A stretch of 64,000 bases of DNA from Prochlorococcus marinus str. MIT 0917 (GCF_027359575.1 NZ_CP114784.1:655819-719818), one strand, 5' to 3'; positions 34,121-45,441 are shown, numbered from the stretch's first letter. Translations and numbers: made by a program. Notes: generated by a model not told the origin, from the sequence alone.

Positions 34121-35623
34121 TTGTCCCTAAAATTCACAAACACCTTATCCAAAAAGAAAGAGGATTTTATTTCTATAAATCCTAATCAAGTTAAAATATA
34201 TTGTTGTGGTGTAACTGTTTATGATCTTTGTCATCTTGGTCATGCAAGAAGTTATCTTAATTGGGATGTATTAAGACGGTTTTTAATTTGGAAAGGATTT
34301 GAAGTTAAATTTGTACAAAACTTCACTGATATTGATGACAAAATTATTAATCGAGCAAAAAAAGAAGGATGTTCTACTAATGAATTAAGTGAAAGAAATA
34401 TTGATGAATTTCACAAAGACATGGATTCTCTTTCCATTCTTAGACCAAGTAGCATGCCAAGAGCAACAAAATGCCTCCATCAAATTATTAATTTCATAGA
34501 AGAATTAGAACAAAAAAAAATAGCCTACTCAGCAAATGGTGATGTTTATTTTTCAGTAGATAAACATAAAAATTATGGGAAACTTAGTGGAAGAGAAATT
34601 GAGAATCAGATAGATAATGCAGCAGGGAGATTAAAAACAAATCAAAAAAAAAGTAAAAAGAGCTTGCTTGATTTCGCTCTCTGGAAAAAGTCCAAATCAG
34701 GAGAGGTTAGTTACTCTTCGCCTTGGGGAAACGGCAGACCAGGTTGGCATATTGAGTGTTCAGCAATGGTTAAACAGGAATTAGGAGAAAGTATTGATAT
34801 TCACCTTGGTGGATCAGACCTGATATTTCCTCATCATGAGAATGAAATAGCTCAATCTGAAGCCTGTAATGGGAAAGAGTTAGCAAAATACTGGCTTCAC
34901 AATGGAATGGTTAATGTGGAGGGTGAAAAGATGAGTAAATCACTAGGGAATTTTACAACCATTAGGTCTTTATTAGATGAAGGTATTTCACCTATGACTT
35001 TGAGATTTTTTGTGTTACAAACTAATTACCGAAAGCCACTAGATTTTACTGAAGAAGCGCTAAAAGCTGCTTCAAAAGGGTGGGAAAGATTAAACAATTG
35101 TCTGTCTTTTGGTTATATTTATAAAATTAAAAATCAAGCTAAAAAAGAAATCAACCTAGAAAAACCGATAGAAAGATCTGCCAACAGTAAACTTGATAAA
35201 GACTCATTTAAATTATTATCAGACTTTGAAAAATATATGGATGACGACCTAAACACATCTGGTGCTTTATCTATACTTTTTGAATTGTCTCAACCTATTA
35301 GAAAGTGCCTAAATTTATTAAAAGGAAAAGATATCAATGAAGTTGACGAAGATATTTTAAATCAAGTTTTTAATAGATGGGAAATACTCTCTGAGTTGGC
35401 AGGAGTTCTAGGCTTAAAAGTAAATTTAAACCAAGAAGAACCAAAAAATAATAATGAACTTGATACCAATAAAATTGAAGAACTTATCAAGAATAGATCC
35501 TTAGCAAAAGCTAATAAAGACTTTTTACTGGCTGATAAAATAAGATCTGATTTGAAAAATATTGGAATTGATTTAATTGATAAACCTAAAGGGGTTACTG
35601 AGTGGAAACAACTTTCAGATTAA
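34121..35623 (+). CDS. cysS: Cysteinyl-tRNA synthetase
   Basis: 500 residues, starting at TTG 34121. Class I signatures: CHLGHARSY (HIGH motif at 38-41) and EKMSKSLGN (KMSKS at 270-274). Cysteines for zinc include the CCGVT pair near residue 28 and ECSAMV, with the HHENE block. Charges tRNA-Cys in the cytoplasm. Length fits bacterial CysRS. It lies 43 bases after polA in the same direction, and its stop overlaps the stop of the convergent transporter gene by 4 bases. Confidence 0.97.
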   Translation: MSLKFTNTLSKKKEDFISINPNQVKIYCCGVTVYDLCHLGHARSYLNWDVLRRFLIWKGFEVKFVQNFTDIDDKIINRAKKEGCSTNELSERNIDEFHKDMDSLSILRPSSMPRATKCLHQIINFIEELEQKKIAYSANGDVYFSVDKHKNYGKLSGREIENQIDNAAGRLKTNQKKSKKSLLDFALWKKSKSGEVSYSSPWGNGRPGWHIECSAMVKQELGESIDIHLGGSDLIFPHHENEIAQSEACNGKELAKYWLHNGMVNVEGEKMSKSLGNFTTIRSLLDEGISPMTLRFFVLQTNYRKPLDFTEEALKAASKGWERLNNCLSFGYIYKIKNQAKKEINLEKPIERSANSKLDKDSFKLLSDFEKYMDDDLNTSGALSILFELSQPIRKCLNLLKGKDINEVDEDILNQVFNRWEILSELAGVLGLKVNLNQEEPKNNNELDTNKIEELIKNRSLAKANKDFLLADKIRSDLKNIGIDLIDKPKGVTEWKQLSD

Positions 35624-36945
35624 GCAAATGTTTCTATTGTAGATAAGACTGTTAAATAAAGTCCTATAGCAATAACTGGTGGAGACACCCAGCGCAGCAT
35701 AAACTTTAGATACCTTCTAACTCTTATATTAGCATTAGAATTTGCAAGATCCTCATCATAACGATTTGGAACAATCCATCCCAAAAGAATTGAAATCAGA
35801 AGACCACCTAATATCAAAAGTGTATTACAGATAGCATCAGATTTACCTAAAAAGTCTGTAGAAATAGCAGACGGTATTCCAATCAAGAAAATCAATAATG
35901 TTGAAGTCCAAACGGCCTTCTTTCTGCTCCAATTCAGCCTGTCCATTAAAGAAGATACTGGTACTTCCATTAATGAAATAGAAGAAGTAATAGCAGCTAT
36001 AAAGGCCAATCCGAAGAAAACGGCAGCAATCAATCTCCCAAACAATCCAAGATTTGCAAACCCAGTTGGAAGAGCAATAAACAAAGTCCCAACAGTTGAT
36101 TCACTGATAACATCTTTCAAACCAAAACTCATAACGACAGGGAATGTAATCAGCCCGGCAAGTAAACCCACAGCAGTATCCAAAGTTGCAACTCTCAAAG
36201 CTTCTTTAGGAAGATGATTTTTACGGTTTAGATATGAAGAATAGGCAACCATAATTCCTATACCTAAACTTAAAGAAAAGAAAGCTTGTTTAAATGCATT
36301 ACTTATTGTGTTTTTATCAAAAAGTTGAGATGAATCCCATTTAAGTAAAAATGATGTATATCCTTCCCATGCCCCAGATAAAGTTGCAGCCCATATAGCT
36401 AACAACAAAAGGAGTCCAAATAAAAATGGCATTGCCCATTTTGTTAGTTTTTCTATACCTCCACGAACGCCTGCTACAACAACAAAAGCAGTTAACAATA
36501 AGCTGATTATTTGACCTACAAATACACTATTACCACTGCTAATTTTACCAAAGAACTCTCCCGCTTCTGTCATGTCTGAGGGTAGGCCAATAAATAAGGA
36601 ATGGAAGAAAGTATCAATTGTCCATCCCATTATCACTGCGTAATAAGAAAGAATTCCACAAGAAGCTATTGCAAATAACCAACCTAGAGGCTTCCAATTC
36701 TCTCCAGCAGCTTTGATTGGAGCAAGGAAAGGACTACTCGCAGTGCTTCTCCCCAAGACCATCTCTGCAACTAATACAGGTAGGCAAACAACTAAAACAA
36801 CCAATACATAAAGGATAAGAAAAGCAAGTCCACCGCCTTGAGATGACCTATAAGCAAAGCCCCAAAGATTTCCAAGCCCTACAGCACTACCGGCCGCGGC
36901 GAGGGCGAATCCCAGCCCTGATCTCCATTGTTCCCTTTCTTGCAT
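35620..36945 (-). CDS. Sodium-dependent transporter, NSS/SNF family
   Basis: 441 residues with about eleven membrane helices. Starts [28 protein letters not shown], the hallmark first helix of neurotransmitter:sodium symporters with unwound GxGN and sodium sites. Later segments: [15 protein letters not shown] and [19 protein letters not shown]. It imports an amino acid or related solute with sodium across the cytoplasmic membrane; substrate not deducible. Convergent with cysS and divergent from dxr. Confidence 0.94.
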   Translation of the reverse strand: MQEREQWRSGLGFALAAAGSAVGLGNLWGFAYRSSQGGGLAFLILYVLVVLVVCLPVLVAEMVLGRSTASSPFLAPIKAAGENWKPLGWLFAIASCGILSYYAVIMGWTIDTFFHSLFIGLPSDMTEAGEFFGKISSGNSVFVGQIISLLLTAFVVVAGVRGGIEKLTKWAMPFLFGLLLLLAIWAATLSGAWEGYTSFLLKWDSSQLFDKNTISNAFKQAFFSLSLGIGIMVAYSSYLNRKNHLPKEALRVATLDTAVGLLAGLITFPVVMSFGLKDVISESTVGTLFIALPTGFANLGLFGRLIAAVFFGLAFIAAITSSISLMEVPVSSLMDRLNWSRKKAVWTSTLLIFLIGIPSAISTDFLGKSDAICNTLLILGGLLISILLGWIVPNRYDEDLANSNANIRVRRYLKFMLRWVSPPVIAIGLYLTVLSTIETFA

Positions 36946-37037
36946 AATAAATCTCTATTAAAATCCAGAAGAAACTGGTAAATATATAACTGGGTTATAC
37001 CTTTAAATGGGAGACTGGTCATACTTGACTTCACAAT

Positions 37038-38276
37038 GTGAAAGCCATAAGCGTTTTAGGCTCGACAGGATCTATTGGGACTCAAACCCTTCAAATTGCA
37101 GAAGAGTTTCCAGATCAATTTAAAATTGTTGCACTAACAGCAGGAAAGAATCTTGATTTAGTAATCAAACAAATTGAAACTCATCAACCTGAAGTCGTTT
37201 CACTAGCCGATGAGTCTCTTTTGCCAGAACTGTCTAGGCGAATAAATAGTCTTAATGAAGATTCTAAAATATTCAAGAAGCCCTTATTGATGGGGGGAGC
37301 CGAAGGACTTAATAATGCAGCAGCTTGGGAAAGTGCAGATCTTGTTGTAACTGGAATAGTTGGCTGTGCTGGCCTCTTACCAACACTTGCAGCTATTGAA
37401 GCAGGGAAGGACCTAGCTCTAGCAAATAAAGAAACTTTGATTGCAGCAGGACCAGTTGTCATTCCTGCTTTAAAAAAAAGTGGAAGTAGGCTCTTGCCTG
37501 CTGATTCTGAGCACTCAGCGATATTTCAATGTCTCCAAGGAACGCCATGGGCTGAAAATGCACGACTCTCAACTGGAGTGCCTACTCCAGGATTTAAATC
37601 CATACAATTAACTGCATCAGGAGGAGCATTTAGAGATTGGAAAGCAGAAGATTTAGTGAAAGCAACTGTCGAGGATGCGACTAGCCATCCTAATTGGAGC
37701 ATGGGAAAGAAAATAACTGTAGATTCTGCAACCCTTATGAATAAGGGACTAGAAGTCATTGAAGCGCATTATCTTTTCGGCCTTTCATATGATCAAATCG
37801 AAATCATTATCCATCCACAAAGCATAATTCACTCGATGGTTGAATTGGATGATTCATCAGTTTTAGCTCAATTGGGATGGCCAGATATGAAGCTCCCTAT
37901 TTTGTATTGTTTAAGTTGGCCCAGTCGACTTAAAACACCGTGGCCAAGATTAAAGCTTACTGAAATAGGCAATTTAACTTTTAAAGAACCAGATACTAAA
38001 AAATATCCATGTATGGAACTTGCTTACAGCGCAGGAAAATTAGGGGGCACAATGCCAGCAGTACTTAATGCCGCTAATGAAAAGGCAGTAGAACTATTTC
38101 TAAAAGAAAGGTTTAAATTTATCGATATTCCAAAAGTAATTGAGGCGATTTGCGAAAAACATAAACGCGACTTAAATCTAAATCCAAGCCTCAGTGAAAT
38201 TCTTGAAATTGACAGCTGGGCCAGAGAAGAAGTCTTAGATTATTCAGAAAAAACTATTACAGAAATGCAGTTTTAG
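37038..38276 (+). CDS. dxr: 1-deoxy-D-xylulose 5-phosphate reductoisomerase
   Basis: 412 residues, GTG start. [11 protein letters not shown] (8-18) binds [19 protein letters not shown] contains the metal-binding Asp and Glu; [13 protein letters not shown] closes the C-terminal domain. It makes 2-C-methyl-D-erythritol 4-phosphate, the committed step of the MEP isoprenoid route that feeds carotenoids, phytol and quinones. An ATG at 37036 is out of frame. The stop is 2 bases before the end of the convergent hydrolase gene. Confidence 0.97.
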   Translation: MKAISVLGSTGSIGTQTLQIAEEFPDQFKIVALTAGKNLDLVIKQIETHQPEVVSLADESLLPELSRRINSLNEDSKIFKKPLLMGGAEGLNNAAAWESADLVVTGIVGCAGLLPTLAAIEAGKDLALANKETLIAAGPVVIPALKKSGSRLLPADSEHSAIFQCLQGTPWAENARLSTGVPTPGFKSIQLTASGGAFRDWKAEDLVKATVEDATSHPNWSMGKKITVDSATLMNKGLEVIEAHYLFGLSYDQIEIIIHPQSIIHSMVELDDSSVLAQLGWPDMKLPILYCLSWPSRLKTPWPRLKLTEIGNLTFKEPDTKKYPCMELAYSAGKLGGTMPAVLNAANEKAVELFLKERFKFIDIPKVIEAICEKHKRDLNLNPSLSEILEIDSWAREEVLDYSEKTITEMQF

Positions 38277-38277
38277 A

Positions 38278-39384
38278 TTAAATAGTTTTCAAAGATAAAA
38301 ACCATTTAGAAACAACTTTGTCCCCCCAACAACCATGAACCCCATGAAATCCATTGTGGCCTCCTTTCTCAGTAAAAATAAATTGATTAGCTATTTTATT
38401 ATTAGAAAATTTTATTTTTTCCATTAGTTTTTCAGCAGCTAAAAAAGGAACCCAGGGATCATCTTTGGATTGAATAAATAATGTTTTAGGAAGAGATTTT
38501 TTATTTTCTATAAGAGAGAAGAAAGGAGATGCTTTTGCATAATATTCTCCAACATCTTTATATCCCCACCTTGGAGCTGTTATCACATCATCAAAAGATC
38601 TAATATCAATTATTTTTCTTTCTTTATCCTTTCTATTTATTAACAATGCATTCTTTTCCCTTTCTTCTATCCCAAAAGGATCTTCTAAAGTTTGCCTAAT
38701 TAAACGATTTAACAACCATTTTTGATAAATAAAATTTCTTGGTCTTTCAATAGAAGAACTACATTCATTCAAATCCAAAGGGCTACTTATACATACCAAT
38801 CCATCTAATAAAGACTCATCACACATGCAAGCATTTAAAAGAATAGTTCCACCCAAAGAGATCCCAGCTCCAAAGACAGGAATATTTTTTGAAGATTGAT
38901 ACTCTTCAGTTAATTGATATGAAATCTCTCTGGCACGCCTTAAAACAGGAATCAAATCACTATTGCATTCAGCAGCATAGGTACCATCAACAAAATCCCT
39001 ACAAGGATCTGAACCTCTCAGATTAAGCTTCAACACAGCGAAATTTGATTGCACCAAAGCACTCGCCATTCTCGTCAAACCTCTTCTGCGAGTGGAACCA
39101 CCAAGACCATGCAGAAGTAGAACTAAACCATTAATGCTAGATACACTTGATGGCTTATCCAAGTAGGCAACCAAGAAGCCTCCTCCTGTCTTTCTACTTT
39201 TGAGAGGTGGGACCTTTATACGAATTTCAGATGAATAGGCATCAGGCAATTCATCTGAAGCAAAGGTATCTCTTAGTGTCTGAAGGTCAGGACCGATCCA
39301 TGGGAGACGCTCTTTAAAAGGGCTTATTCCTAAATCTGAAAGTAAATCTTTTTTTTTTAAATTATCCTTTACTGCCAACTCCAA
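38278..39384 (-). CDS. Alpha/beta hydrolase, YheT family
   Basis: 368 residues. VLLLHGLGGSTRRRG is the oxyanion strand, FGAGISLGGTILLN the nucleophile elbow (GxSxG), QSKDDPWVPF the acid and EKGGHNGFHG the catalytic histidine. PFKERLPWIGPDLQTLRDTF at the N terminus is typical of YheT/COG0429 esterases. Cytoplasmic, substrate unknown. Its start overlaps the pntB stop by 23 bases, so it is the last gene of the pnt operon. Confidence 0.9.
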   Translation of the reverse strand: MELAVKDNLKKKDLLSDLGISPFKERLPWIGPDLQTLRDTFASDELPDAYSSEIRIKVPPLKSRKTGGGFLVAYLDKPSSVSSINGLVLLLHGLGGSTRRRGLTRMASALVQSNFAVLKLNLRGSDPCRDFVDGTYAAECNSDLIPVLRRAREISYQLTEEYQSSKNIPVFGAGISLGGTILLNACMCDESLLDGLVCISSPLDLNECSSSIERPRNFIYQKWLLNRLIRQTLEDPFGIEEREKNALLINRKDKERKIIDIRSFDDVITAPRWGYKDVGEYYAKASPFFSLIENKKSLPKTLFIQSKDDPWVPFLAAEKLMEKIKFSNNKIANQFIFTEKGGHNGFHGVHGCWGDKVVSKWFLSLKTI

Positions 39385-40801
39385 GCTCCTTTAATTCCAA
39401 TAAAAGATCTCCAAGAACCTTTTTTGCATCTCCAAAGACCATAGAGGTATTTTGCAAATCAAAAAGGTCATTTTTTATCCCTGAATATCCAGCACTCATT
39501 CCTCTCTTAACAACAAATACAGTTCTAGCTTCTTGAACATCTAAAACTGGCATTCCATACAAAGGTGAAGTCTTATCATTCTTGGCCTGAGGGTTAACCA
39601 CATCATTCGCTCCTAAAACTAATACTACATCCGTCGCGGGAAATTCAGGATTGATTACATCCATTTCTTTTAATTGCTCATAAGGAACATCTGCTTCGGC
39701 CAAAAGAACGTTCATATGACCAGGCATTCTTCCTGCAACAGGATGAATAGCATATGTAACTTCAATGTCGGCGTTTTCTAAAACTCTGGTGACCTCTCTT
39801 AGTGTGTGCTGAGCCTGAGCTACAGCAAGACCATAACCAGGAACAATCACGACTCTCTCTGCTGCCTCAAGTGTGAGTGCACATTCTTCTGGGCTGCAAC
39901 TAGTAATATTTGTATATTCTCCCCCTCCACCTCCTGAAGCCACAGAACTAGCTCCAAGTGCACCACCAAATAATACAGAAACCAAAGATCTGTTCATGCC
40001 ATCGCACATCACTTGAGTAAGTATCAATCCAGCAGCTCCAACCATGGCACCGGCGACAATCAAAAGTTGACTACCAACAACAAAACCTGCTGCTGCTGCC
40101 GCAACTCCTGAATAGCTATTTAGCAAGGATATAACTACTGGCATATCGGCTCCACCAATTGGAAGAGTCACTCCAATACCCAGCAGAGATGAAGCAACTA
40201 CAATAAGAAAAAGACCATTCTGTCCATCAATTGAAAGATAGATTCCACCTATCAAAGCAATAACAGCACAAAGAATATTAAAGAAATGCCTAGCTTTGCT
40301 TTGGGTCCAAGAAGGCGTAGACAGCCAACCTTGAAGCTTGGCCATTGCTACAATTGATCCAGAGAATGTAATGGCTCCAACGAAGAGTGAAACGACTATT
40401 GAAAAGTTTCTAATAAGATCACCGACCACCCCATCGGAGCCGTCTGAAGATGGGAACAAAGCCACACCAAGTGCCACCAATAGCGATGACATTCCTCCAC
40501 AACCGTTAAATAAAGCTACTATCTCAGGCATCGCAGTCATCGGAACCCTTTTAGCAGTTAAGGCGCCTAAAAGGCCTCCTATTAAAGTTCCACAAATTAT
40601 CCAAATCCAAGAGTTAATAGAAATGCCTATAGTTCCTTGAGAGTTAAGCAATACTCCAAAAGCAGCAAATATCATTGCAATGGCAGCAAGCCTATTGGCC
40701 TCTCTTGCTGATCTAACTTTTGAAAGGCCTTTAATACCTAAAGCAAGCAATAAAACTGCCAGTAGATCAATAGCAAACTTAACGGGAGCAATAAAAGTCA
40801 T
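39362..40801 (-). CDS. pntB: NAD(P) transhydrogenase subunit beta
   Basis: 479 residues. The N-terminal half has about nine membrane helices forming the proton channel (domain II). The C-terminal half is the NADP-binding domain III: VIVPGYGLAVAQAQHTLREV, HPVAGRMPGHMNVLLAEADV, VLVLGANDVVNPQA. With the two alpha parts upstream it drives proton-coupled NADH to NADPH exchange in the membrane. Operon order pntA1, pntA2, pntB, hydrolase on the minus strand. Confidence 0.97.
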   Translation of the reverse strand: MTFIAPVKFAIDLLAVLLLALGIKGLSKVRSAREANRLAAIAMIFAAFGVLLNSQGTIGISINSWIWIICGTLIGGLLGALTAKRVPMTAMPEIVALFNGCGGMSSLLVALGVALFPSSDGSDGVVGDLIRNFSIVVSLFVGAITFSGSIVAMAKLQGWLSTPSWTQSKARHFFNILCAVIALIGGIYLSIDGQNGLFLIVVASSLLGIGVTLPIGGADMPVVISLLNSYSGVAAAAAGFVVGSQLLIVAGAMVGAAGLILTQVMCDGMNRSLVSVLFGGALGASSVASGGGGGEYTNITSCSPEECALTLEAAERVVIVPGYGLAVAQAQHTLREVTRVLENADIEVTYAIHPVAGRMPGHMNVLLAEADVPYEQLKEMDVINPEFPATDVVLVLGANDVVNPQAKNDKTSPLYGMPVLDVQEARTVFVVKRGMSAGYSGIKNDLFDLQNTSMVFGDAKKVLGDLLLELKELGVGSKG

Positions 40802-40812
40802 AAGAGATAATC

Positions 40813-41106
40813 CTATTTACGAGTTTTTTTACGACTAAACATTGCAAGCATCCTGTCTGTAACCAGGAAACCGCCAATCACATTAAACAAAGCAAATCCA
40901 AGAGATATTGATCCAATTATTAGTAGAGGTAAATTGTCTCCCGATTTTATTATTAATGTTAAAGCTGCAAGCATCGTGATGCCTGAAATTGCATTAGCCC
41001 CACTCATTAGTGGAGTGTGCAAAGTTGGAGGGACCTTACCTATAAGCTCCAACCCCAAAAGGCTTCCAAGGAGAAGCACCCAAAGAGCTTCACTAAAAAA
41101 ACTCAT
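40813..41106 (-). CDS. pntA2: NAD(P) transhydrogenase subunit alpha, membrane part
   Basis: 97 residues, three to four helices (ALWVLLLGSLLGLELIGKVP, SGITMLAALTLI, FNVIGGFLVTDRMLAMF). It is the C-terminal membrane segment that is fused to the NAD-binding domain in E. coli PntA but separate here, as in Rhodospirillum and cyanobacteria. The start overlaps the pntA1 stop by 4 bases; pntB follows after 11. Confidence 0.95.
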   Translation of the reverse strand: MSFFSEALWVLLLGSLLGLELIGKVPPTLHTPLMSGANAISGITMLAALTLIIKSGDNLPLLIIGSISLGFALFNVIGGFLVTDRMLAMFSRKKTRK

Positions 41107-42248
41107 GACTTAGTTCCTCCATTCTCAATAATCTCTGATTTAAGTATTACTCCATCCTTACTAATCAAAGAACCAGCAATAAGCTCATCATCGTTATCAA
41201 TTAAAAACTTACCCTCTTTCAACATTGGTTGAAGAAGAGACAATAAATTTCTCGAATACAAAGAACTGGCATGATTCGGAATTGAACAAGGAAGATTAGA
41301 AGCACCCACAATCTTGACCCCTTTTCTAACAATGGTTTCTCCTGGTTTCGAACATGCACAATTACCACCACTGAGCACAGCAAGATCAACCACTACCGAA
41401 CCAGGACGCATATCATCCAACATATTCTCATCAATAAGCTTGGGAGCTTGTTTACCAGGCACCTGAGCAGTACAAATTGCTACGTCAGCTTCAGACAATT
41501 GAATCGCCAATTCTTTTCTTTGTGCAATCAGAAATTCATCAGAGACTTGTTTTGCATATCCTCCTGACTCTGATGGAGTTTCATCAATCTTTGGAAGCGC
41601 AATAAATCTTGCTCCTAATGATTCAACTTGCTCCTTTACAGCCTCTCGAATATCACTCACATAAACAACTGCACCTAGTCTTTTTGCAGTTGCAATAGCT
41701 TGTAGTCCTGCAACCCCAGCACCTAAAACAACAACTTTTGAAGGCTGAATAGTACCAGCAGCAGTCATTAACATTGGGAAATATCTATCAAGAGCAGTAG
41801 CGGCTAAAAGTACAGATTTATATCCAGCTATATTTGCTTGAGAGGATAATGCATCTGATGATTGAGCTCTGCTAATTCTCGGAAGCAACTCCAAAGATAT
41901 TGCAGAAATTTTTTGGGATTTTAATGTTTCTGCTAATAATTTATTCCCATAAGGATCCAATAAGCCCACAAGGAAAGAGCCTGATTTTAAATGTGAAAGA
42001 AATTTGTCTTCAGGAGGTTGCACGCAGAGAACAATATCAACTATTTTTTTTACATCATTATTGTCCTTTTCAACTAATTCAGCCCCAGCCTCCATATAAG
42101 AATTATCTAGAAAGCCAGCAGACTCTCCTGCACCTCTTTCAAAAAAAACTTTACAGCCCAAGTCCAAAAACTTTTTAACAGTCTCTGGAGTAGCAGAAAC
42201 ACGTGTCTCACCTAAAGCTGATTCGCAGGGAATTAAGAAACTAACCAA
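41103..42248 (-). CDS. pntA1: NAD(P) transhydrogenase subunit alpha, NAD-binding part
   Basis: 381 residues of the alanine dehydrogenase/PNT fold. LIPCESALGETRVSATPETV at the N terminus, the Rossmann loop VVLGAGVAGLQAIATAKRLG, and VVDLAVLSGGNCACSKPGE. Binds NAD(H) in the cytoplasm and passes hydride to NADP in PntB. First gene of the pnt operon. Confidence 0.96.
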   Translation of the reverse strand: MVSFLIPCESALGETRVSATPETVKKFLDLGCKVFFERGAGESAGFLDNSYMEAGAELVEKDNNDVKKIVDIVLCVQPPEDKFLSHLKSGSFLVGLLDPYGNKLLAETLKSQKISAISLELLPRISRAQSSDALSSQANIAGYKSVLLAATALDRYFPMLMTAAGTIQPSKVVVLGAGVAGLQAIATAKRLGAVVYVSDIREAVKEQVESLGARFIALPKIDETPSESGGYAKQVSDEFLIAQRKELAIQLSEADVAICTAQVPGKQAPKLIDENMLDDMRPGSVVVDLAVLSGGNCACSKPGETIVRKGVKIVGASNLPCSIPNHASSLYSRNLLSLLQPMLKEGKFLIDNDDELIAGSLISKDGVILKSEIIENGGTKS

Positions 42249-42380
42249 AGTAAAAATATTTATCCTCCTTCAGATTAGGAGAGGAAAGGTTTGAATACCA
42301 GCATTTTTAGTTAAGAAAGGTTTTCCTAATAGTTTTCCTTGGCTATGAAGGAAATGAGAAAATGTTATCGATCAAAAAAA

Positions 42381-42959
42381 ATGAGCCTCACCGCGATCGA
42401 ATGTCCTGATGGTGTTTGTCATAGCCATCACGGTGGGCATGCTGTTCCAAGAACAGCCATGCAAAAAAATCTGCAAAGTCATGGCAAAGAATGGTGTGAG
42501 CGATTAGCAGAACGAATTTACGAAATGTCTGTAGATACTTTTTCTCAAACAGTCATGCCAAGCCTTCATTCTTCTGGTTGGCAGAGGAAGCATCTTGACT
42601 GGGAATTCAAACTTGCGAACAAAGAATCTGAACCAGACGAAACTTTAGTTGAAGGGATCATCAATGCTACTGAAAGTTTTTTAAGAAGCAGCGAAGTTCA
42701 TCGATTATTTATTCAAGAACTTGTGCAAGGAACATTTGCTGAAGCGAAAGATGACAAATTACCGTCTAAAGCCGTTAGAAAAGTGATAGAGAATGAAATC
42801 ATAGTCATGATCGAAGGCAAAAAAGAAGAATTAACAAATAAGATTGCCAAAGCATTAGAAAATGAAGCTAATGGAGATTTAGAATTAGCCAAAAATGCAG
42901 CAGTTGAGGGTATTAATGATGTTGAAAAACTATTAATAAACCATACAGAAGCAGTTTAA
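42381..42959 (+). CDS. Conserved picocyanobacterial protein, unknown function
   Basis: 192 residues from MSLTAIECPDGVCHSHHGGH; an upstream ATG at 42339 would add 14 residues but this start fits the conserved N terminus. The His/Cys-rich CPDGVCHSHHGGH motif suggests metal binding. The rest is helical and charged (FIQELVQGTFAEAKDDKLP, EKLLINHTEAV). I know such proteins from Prochlorococcus and Synechococcus but not a function. Confidence 0.7.
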   Translation: MSLTAIECPDGVCHSHHGGHAVPRTAMQKNLQSHGKEWCERLAERIYEMSVDTFSQTVMPSLHSSGWQRKHLDWEFKLANKESEPDETLVEGIINATESFLRSSEVHRLFIQELVQGTFAEAKDDKLPSKAVRKVIENEIIVMIEGKKEELTNKIAKALENEANGDLELAKNAAVEGINDVEKLLINHTEAV

Positions 42960-43167
42960 TTTGTTAGTCAATAAGTGCTTAAATAATCATATTAATTAGC
43001 TATCAATACTGCCATTAACTAAAGAGAATAAAATAAAACCCAAAATATTAAGGAAATCTAAAATCTTAAGTGATAATTTCGTTTTGCAGACAAAACGCAA
43101 ATTTGTACCAAAAAACACAAGTTAATCTACCAATGGCATGGCAAGGTGTGGTCGTTGGGGATTAATT

Positions 43168-43398
43168 ATGAATGCTTCTTTCAACAAGAGAATAAATATC
43201 GCAAGCTGTTGGGCAGCAAGCAGAATAGCTTTACTTGATAGCGTTGAAAGATATGAAGATAGTTACGCTATCAGCCAAGAATTCTGTGAATGGATTACAT
43301 GTATCAATACTTACCCTGAGGGATTAAAAGCCTCAACCTTACAAGTTCCTAATTTTCAAACAGAAAATTTTGATGCTGATGAACTTTTAGAGCTTTGA
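43168..43398 (+). CDS. Small conserved hypothetical protein
   Basis: 76 residues from MNASFNKRINIASCWAASRI (an in-frame ATG at 43138 adds ten residues of unlikely composition). Helical with several tryptophan/cysteine residues (CEWITCINTYPEG) and an acidic end (FDADELLEL). No recognised domain. It lies just upstream of the thioredoxin reductase gene on the same strand. Confidence 0.6.
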   Translation: MNASFNKRINIASCWAASRIALLDSVERYEDSYAISQEFCEWITCINTYPEGLKASTLQVPNFQTENFDADELLEL

Positions 43399-43496
43399 TT
43401 TTCAATAAATTTTAGATTAAATAATCCTTTTTAAGCTGTAAATACACTTTGATGGTTTTTTCTTATATCGTGTAATTCAGTCCTATTTGCTATGGC

Positions 43497-44873
43497 ATGC
43501 CAGCCAAGAAAAAAGAATTAAAAACTGAGAATTTAGTAATTTTAGGCTCAGGTCCCGCTGGATACACTGCAGCGATATATGCAGCAAGAGCGAATCTTCA
43601 GCCATTGCTTATTACTGGTTTTGAAAAAGGTGGAATCCCAGGTGGTCAATTAATGACGACAACATTTGTAGAGAATTTCCCAGGTTTCCCTAATGGAATT
43701 CAAGGACCAGAATTGATGGATTTAATCAAAGCTCAAGCTGTTAGATGGGGGACAAAGTTAATTGAGGAAGACGCCATATCAATTGATCTAAGCAAAAGAC
43801 CCTTTTCTATTGTTACTTCAACTCAAAATATTAAATCAAACTCGTTAATCATCTCCACCGGAGCAAGCGCCAATCGCTTAAATCTTAAAAACGAGAAGTT
43901 ATTCTGGAGCAAAGGTATTAGTGCATGTGCAATTTGCGATGGGGCAACTCCTCAATTCAGAAACGAAGAATTAGCAGTAGTTGGAGGAGGGGACTCAGCT
44001 TGTGAAGAGGCGGAATATCTAACAAAATACGGAAGCCATGTACATTTATTAGTCAGATCAAAAAAATTAAAGGCCTCTGCAGCAATGGCCGATCGAGTAG
44101 AAGCAAACTCTAATATTACTATCCACTGGGAGACTGAGCTTTTAGATGTTTTAGGTAATGAATGGCTGGAGAAATTAAAAGTTAAACGAAAAAGTACCAA
44201 CCAGGAAGATGAAATTTTAGCCAAAGGCCTTTTTTATGCAATTGGACATACTCCCAATACGTCTTTGTTCATAAACCAGTTAATTACAGACTCAAAAGGT
44301 TACTTACTAACAGAGCCTGGAAGACCAGAAACTTCTTTGGAAGGTGTTTACGCAGCAGGAGATGTTGCTGATTCGGAATGGCGTCAAGGTGTTACCGCTG
44401 CTGGCAGTGGTTGCAAAGCAGCTCTAGCTGCCGAAAGATGGCTATCAAAAAATAAACTAGCAACTATTATCAAACGAGATGAATTAGAACCATCAAAAGC
44501 TGAGACAACAAAAACTTTAGAAGTTAGTAACGAGCAAAATTTCGATCCCGAAAAAACCTGGCAAAAGGGAAGTTATGCACTAAGAAAGTTGTACCATGAG
44601 ACCCAAAAACCTCTTTTTGTAATATATACATCTAGTAGTTGTGGGCCTTGCCACATACTCAAGCCTCAACTTAACAGAGTTCTTAATGAATCAAATGGAA
44701 AAGCAGTAGGTGTTGAGATTGACATTGAGAACGATCAAGATATTGCTAAACAAGCCGAAGTGAGCGGAACTCCAACAGTACATCTTTTCAAAAATAAGGA
44801 ATTAAAAAGGCAATGGAAAGGTGTTAAAGCAAGAAGTGAATATAAATTAGCGTTAGATGAACTATTGGGTTAA
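43497..44873 (+). CDS. NADPH-thioredoxin reductase fused to thioredoxin (NTRC type)
   Basis: 458 residues. [19 protein letters not shown] binds FAD, CAICDG is the redox-active Cxx[20 protein letters not shown] binds NADPH, and [15 protein letters not shown] closes the reductase. A linker leads to a C-terminal thioredoxin domain with [13 protein letters not shown] (CGPC). This fusion is the NTRC of cyanobacteria and plastids, passing NADPH electrons to peroxiredoxins. It may therefore supply the PrxQ-type enzyme at 7726 among others (inference). Confidence 0.96.
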   Translation: MPAKKKELKTENLVILGSGPAGYTAAIYAARANLQPLLITGFEKGGIPGGQLMTTTFVENFPGFPNGIQGPELMDLIKAQAVRWGTKLIEEDAISIDLSKRPFSIVTSTQNIKSNSLIISTGASANRLNLKNEKLFWSKGISACAICDGATPQFRNEELAVVGGGDSACEEAEYLTKYGSHVHLLVRSKKLKASAAMADRVEANSNITIHWETELLDVLGNEWLEKLKVKRKSTNQEDEILAKGLFYAIGHTPNTSLFINQLITDSKGYLLTEPGRPETSLEGVYAAGDVADSEWRQGVTAAGSGCKAALAAERWLSKNKLATIIKRDELEPSKAETTKTLEVSNEQNFDPEKTWQKGSYALRKLYHETQKPLFVIYTSSSCGPCHILKPQLNRVLNESNGKAVGVEIDIENDQDIAKQAEVSGTPTVHLFKNKELKRQWKGVKARSEYKLALDELLG

Positions 44874-44880
44874 CAACTTA

Positions 44881-45150
44881 TTATCTTTTCCTTGGCCCTC
44901 CTGGTCTATTCCCTCCTTGTCTTCCTCCTCCAGGACCTACGTTTCTTTCTCTATATGTTATACGACCTCTTGTTAAATCGTAGGGACTTATTTCTACAAG
45001 AACTTTATCTCCTGCGAGCAATTTTATTCTAAATTTTGTCAATTTCCCTGCTGCCCTACACAAGCATTGATGTCCAGCGGGCTGTTCAAGAGTTACAAGA
45101 TAGAATCCATTTCCTTGCTCTTTTTCAATCACACCGGATGTTTCAATCAT
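44881..45150 (-). CDS. IF-1-like S1/OB-fold protein with Gly/Arg tail
   Basis: 89 residues. The fold is that of IF-1 (GVIEKEQGNGFYLVTLEQPA, KLTKFRIKLLAGDKVLVEIS, PYDLTRGRITYR). Compared with canonical IF-1 it has a cysteine-containing insert (GHQCLCRAAGK) and a C-terminal Gly/Arg-rich tail (VGPGGGRQGGNRPGGPRKR) that should bind RNA. It is probably a second IF-1-like protein rather than the ribosomal-cluster infA. Convergent with the reductase gene. Confidence 0.85.
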   Translation of the reverse strand: MIETSGVIEKEQGNGFYLVTLEQPAGHQCLCRAAGKLTKFRIKLLAGDKVLVEISPYDLTRGRITYRERNVGPGGGRQGGNRPGGPRKR

Positions 45151-45225
45151 GTGTTTTTTTTTGCATCACTAATTAACTAAATGATTGTATTCTAAAAAGT
45201 CTTTAATTAACCAATAAATGTATAT

Positions 45226-45441
45226 TTAACTAAAAATGTCTTTCAACTCTCTAGCAGTTTGAAACTGTCCATAATAATAATTCGCGGAAGCTCTTAAACC
45301 AGCATCAGCCAAACCATCAAAAGCTTCAAATCCAATACTTTTCCATAACTCATTACCACATAACTTATCTAGCTCCGCAGAAGCTTCTTTAGATAGATTT
45401 TCTAGCCTTCTATTAAGGTTCTTAATTTGACTAATTGACAT
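45226..45441 (-). CDS. Small conserved cyanobacterial protein
   Basis: 71 residues, helical: SQIKNLNRRLENLSKEASAE forms a short coiled coil, then LRASANYYYGQFQTARELKD. I recognise the type from other picocyanobacteria but know no function. Cytoplasmic, no membrane segment. Confidence 0.65.
   Translation of the reverse strand: MSISQIKNLNRRLENLSKEASAELDKLCGNELWKSIGFEAFDGLADAGLRASANYYYGQFQTARELKDIFS

Noticed and set aside
40338..40640. 100-residue frame opposite pntB
   Set aside because: Antisense shadow of a strongly recognised gene.
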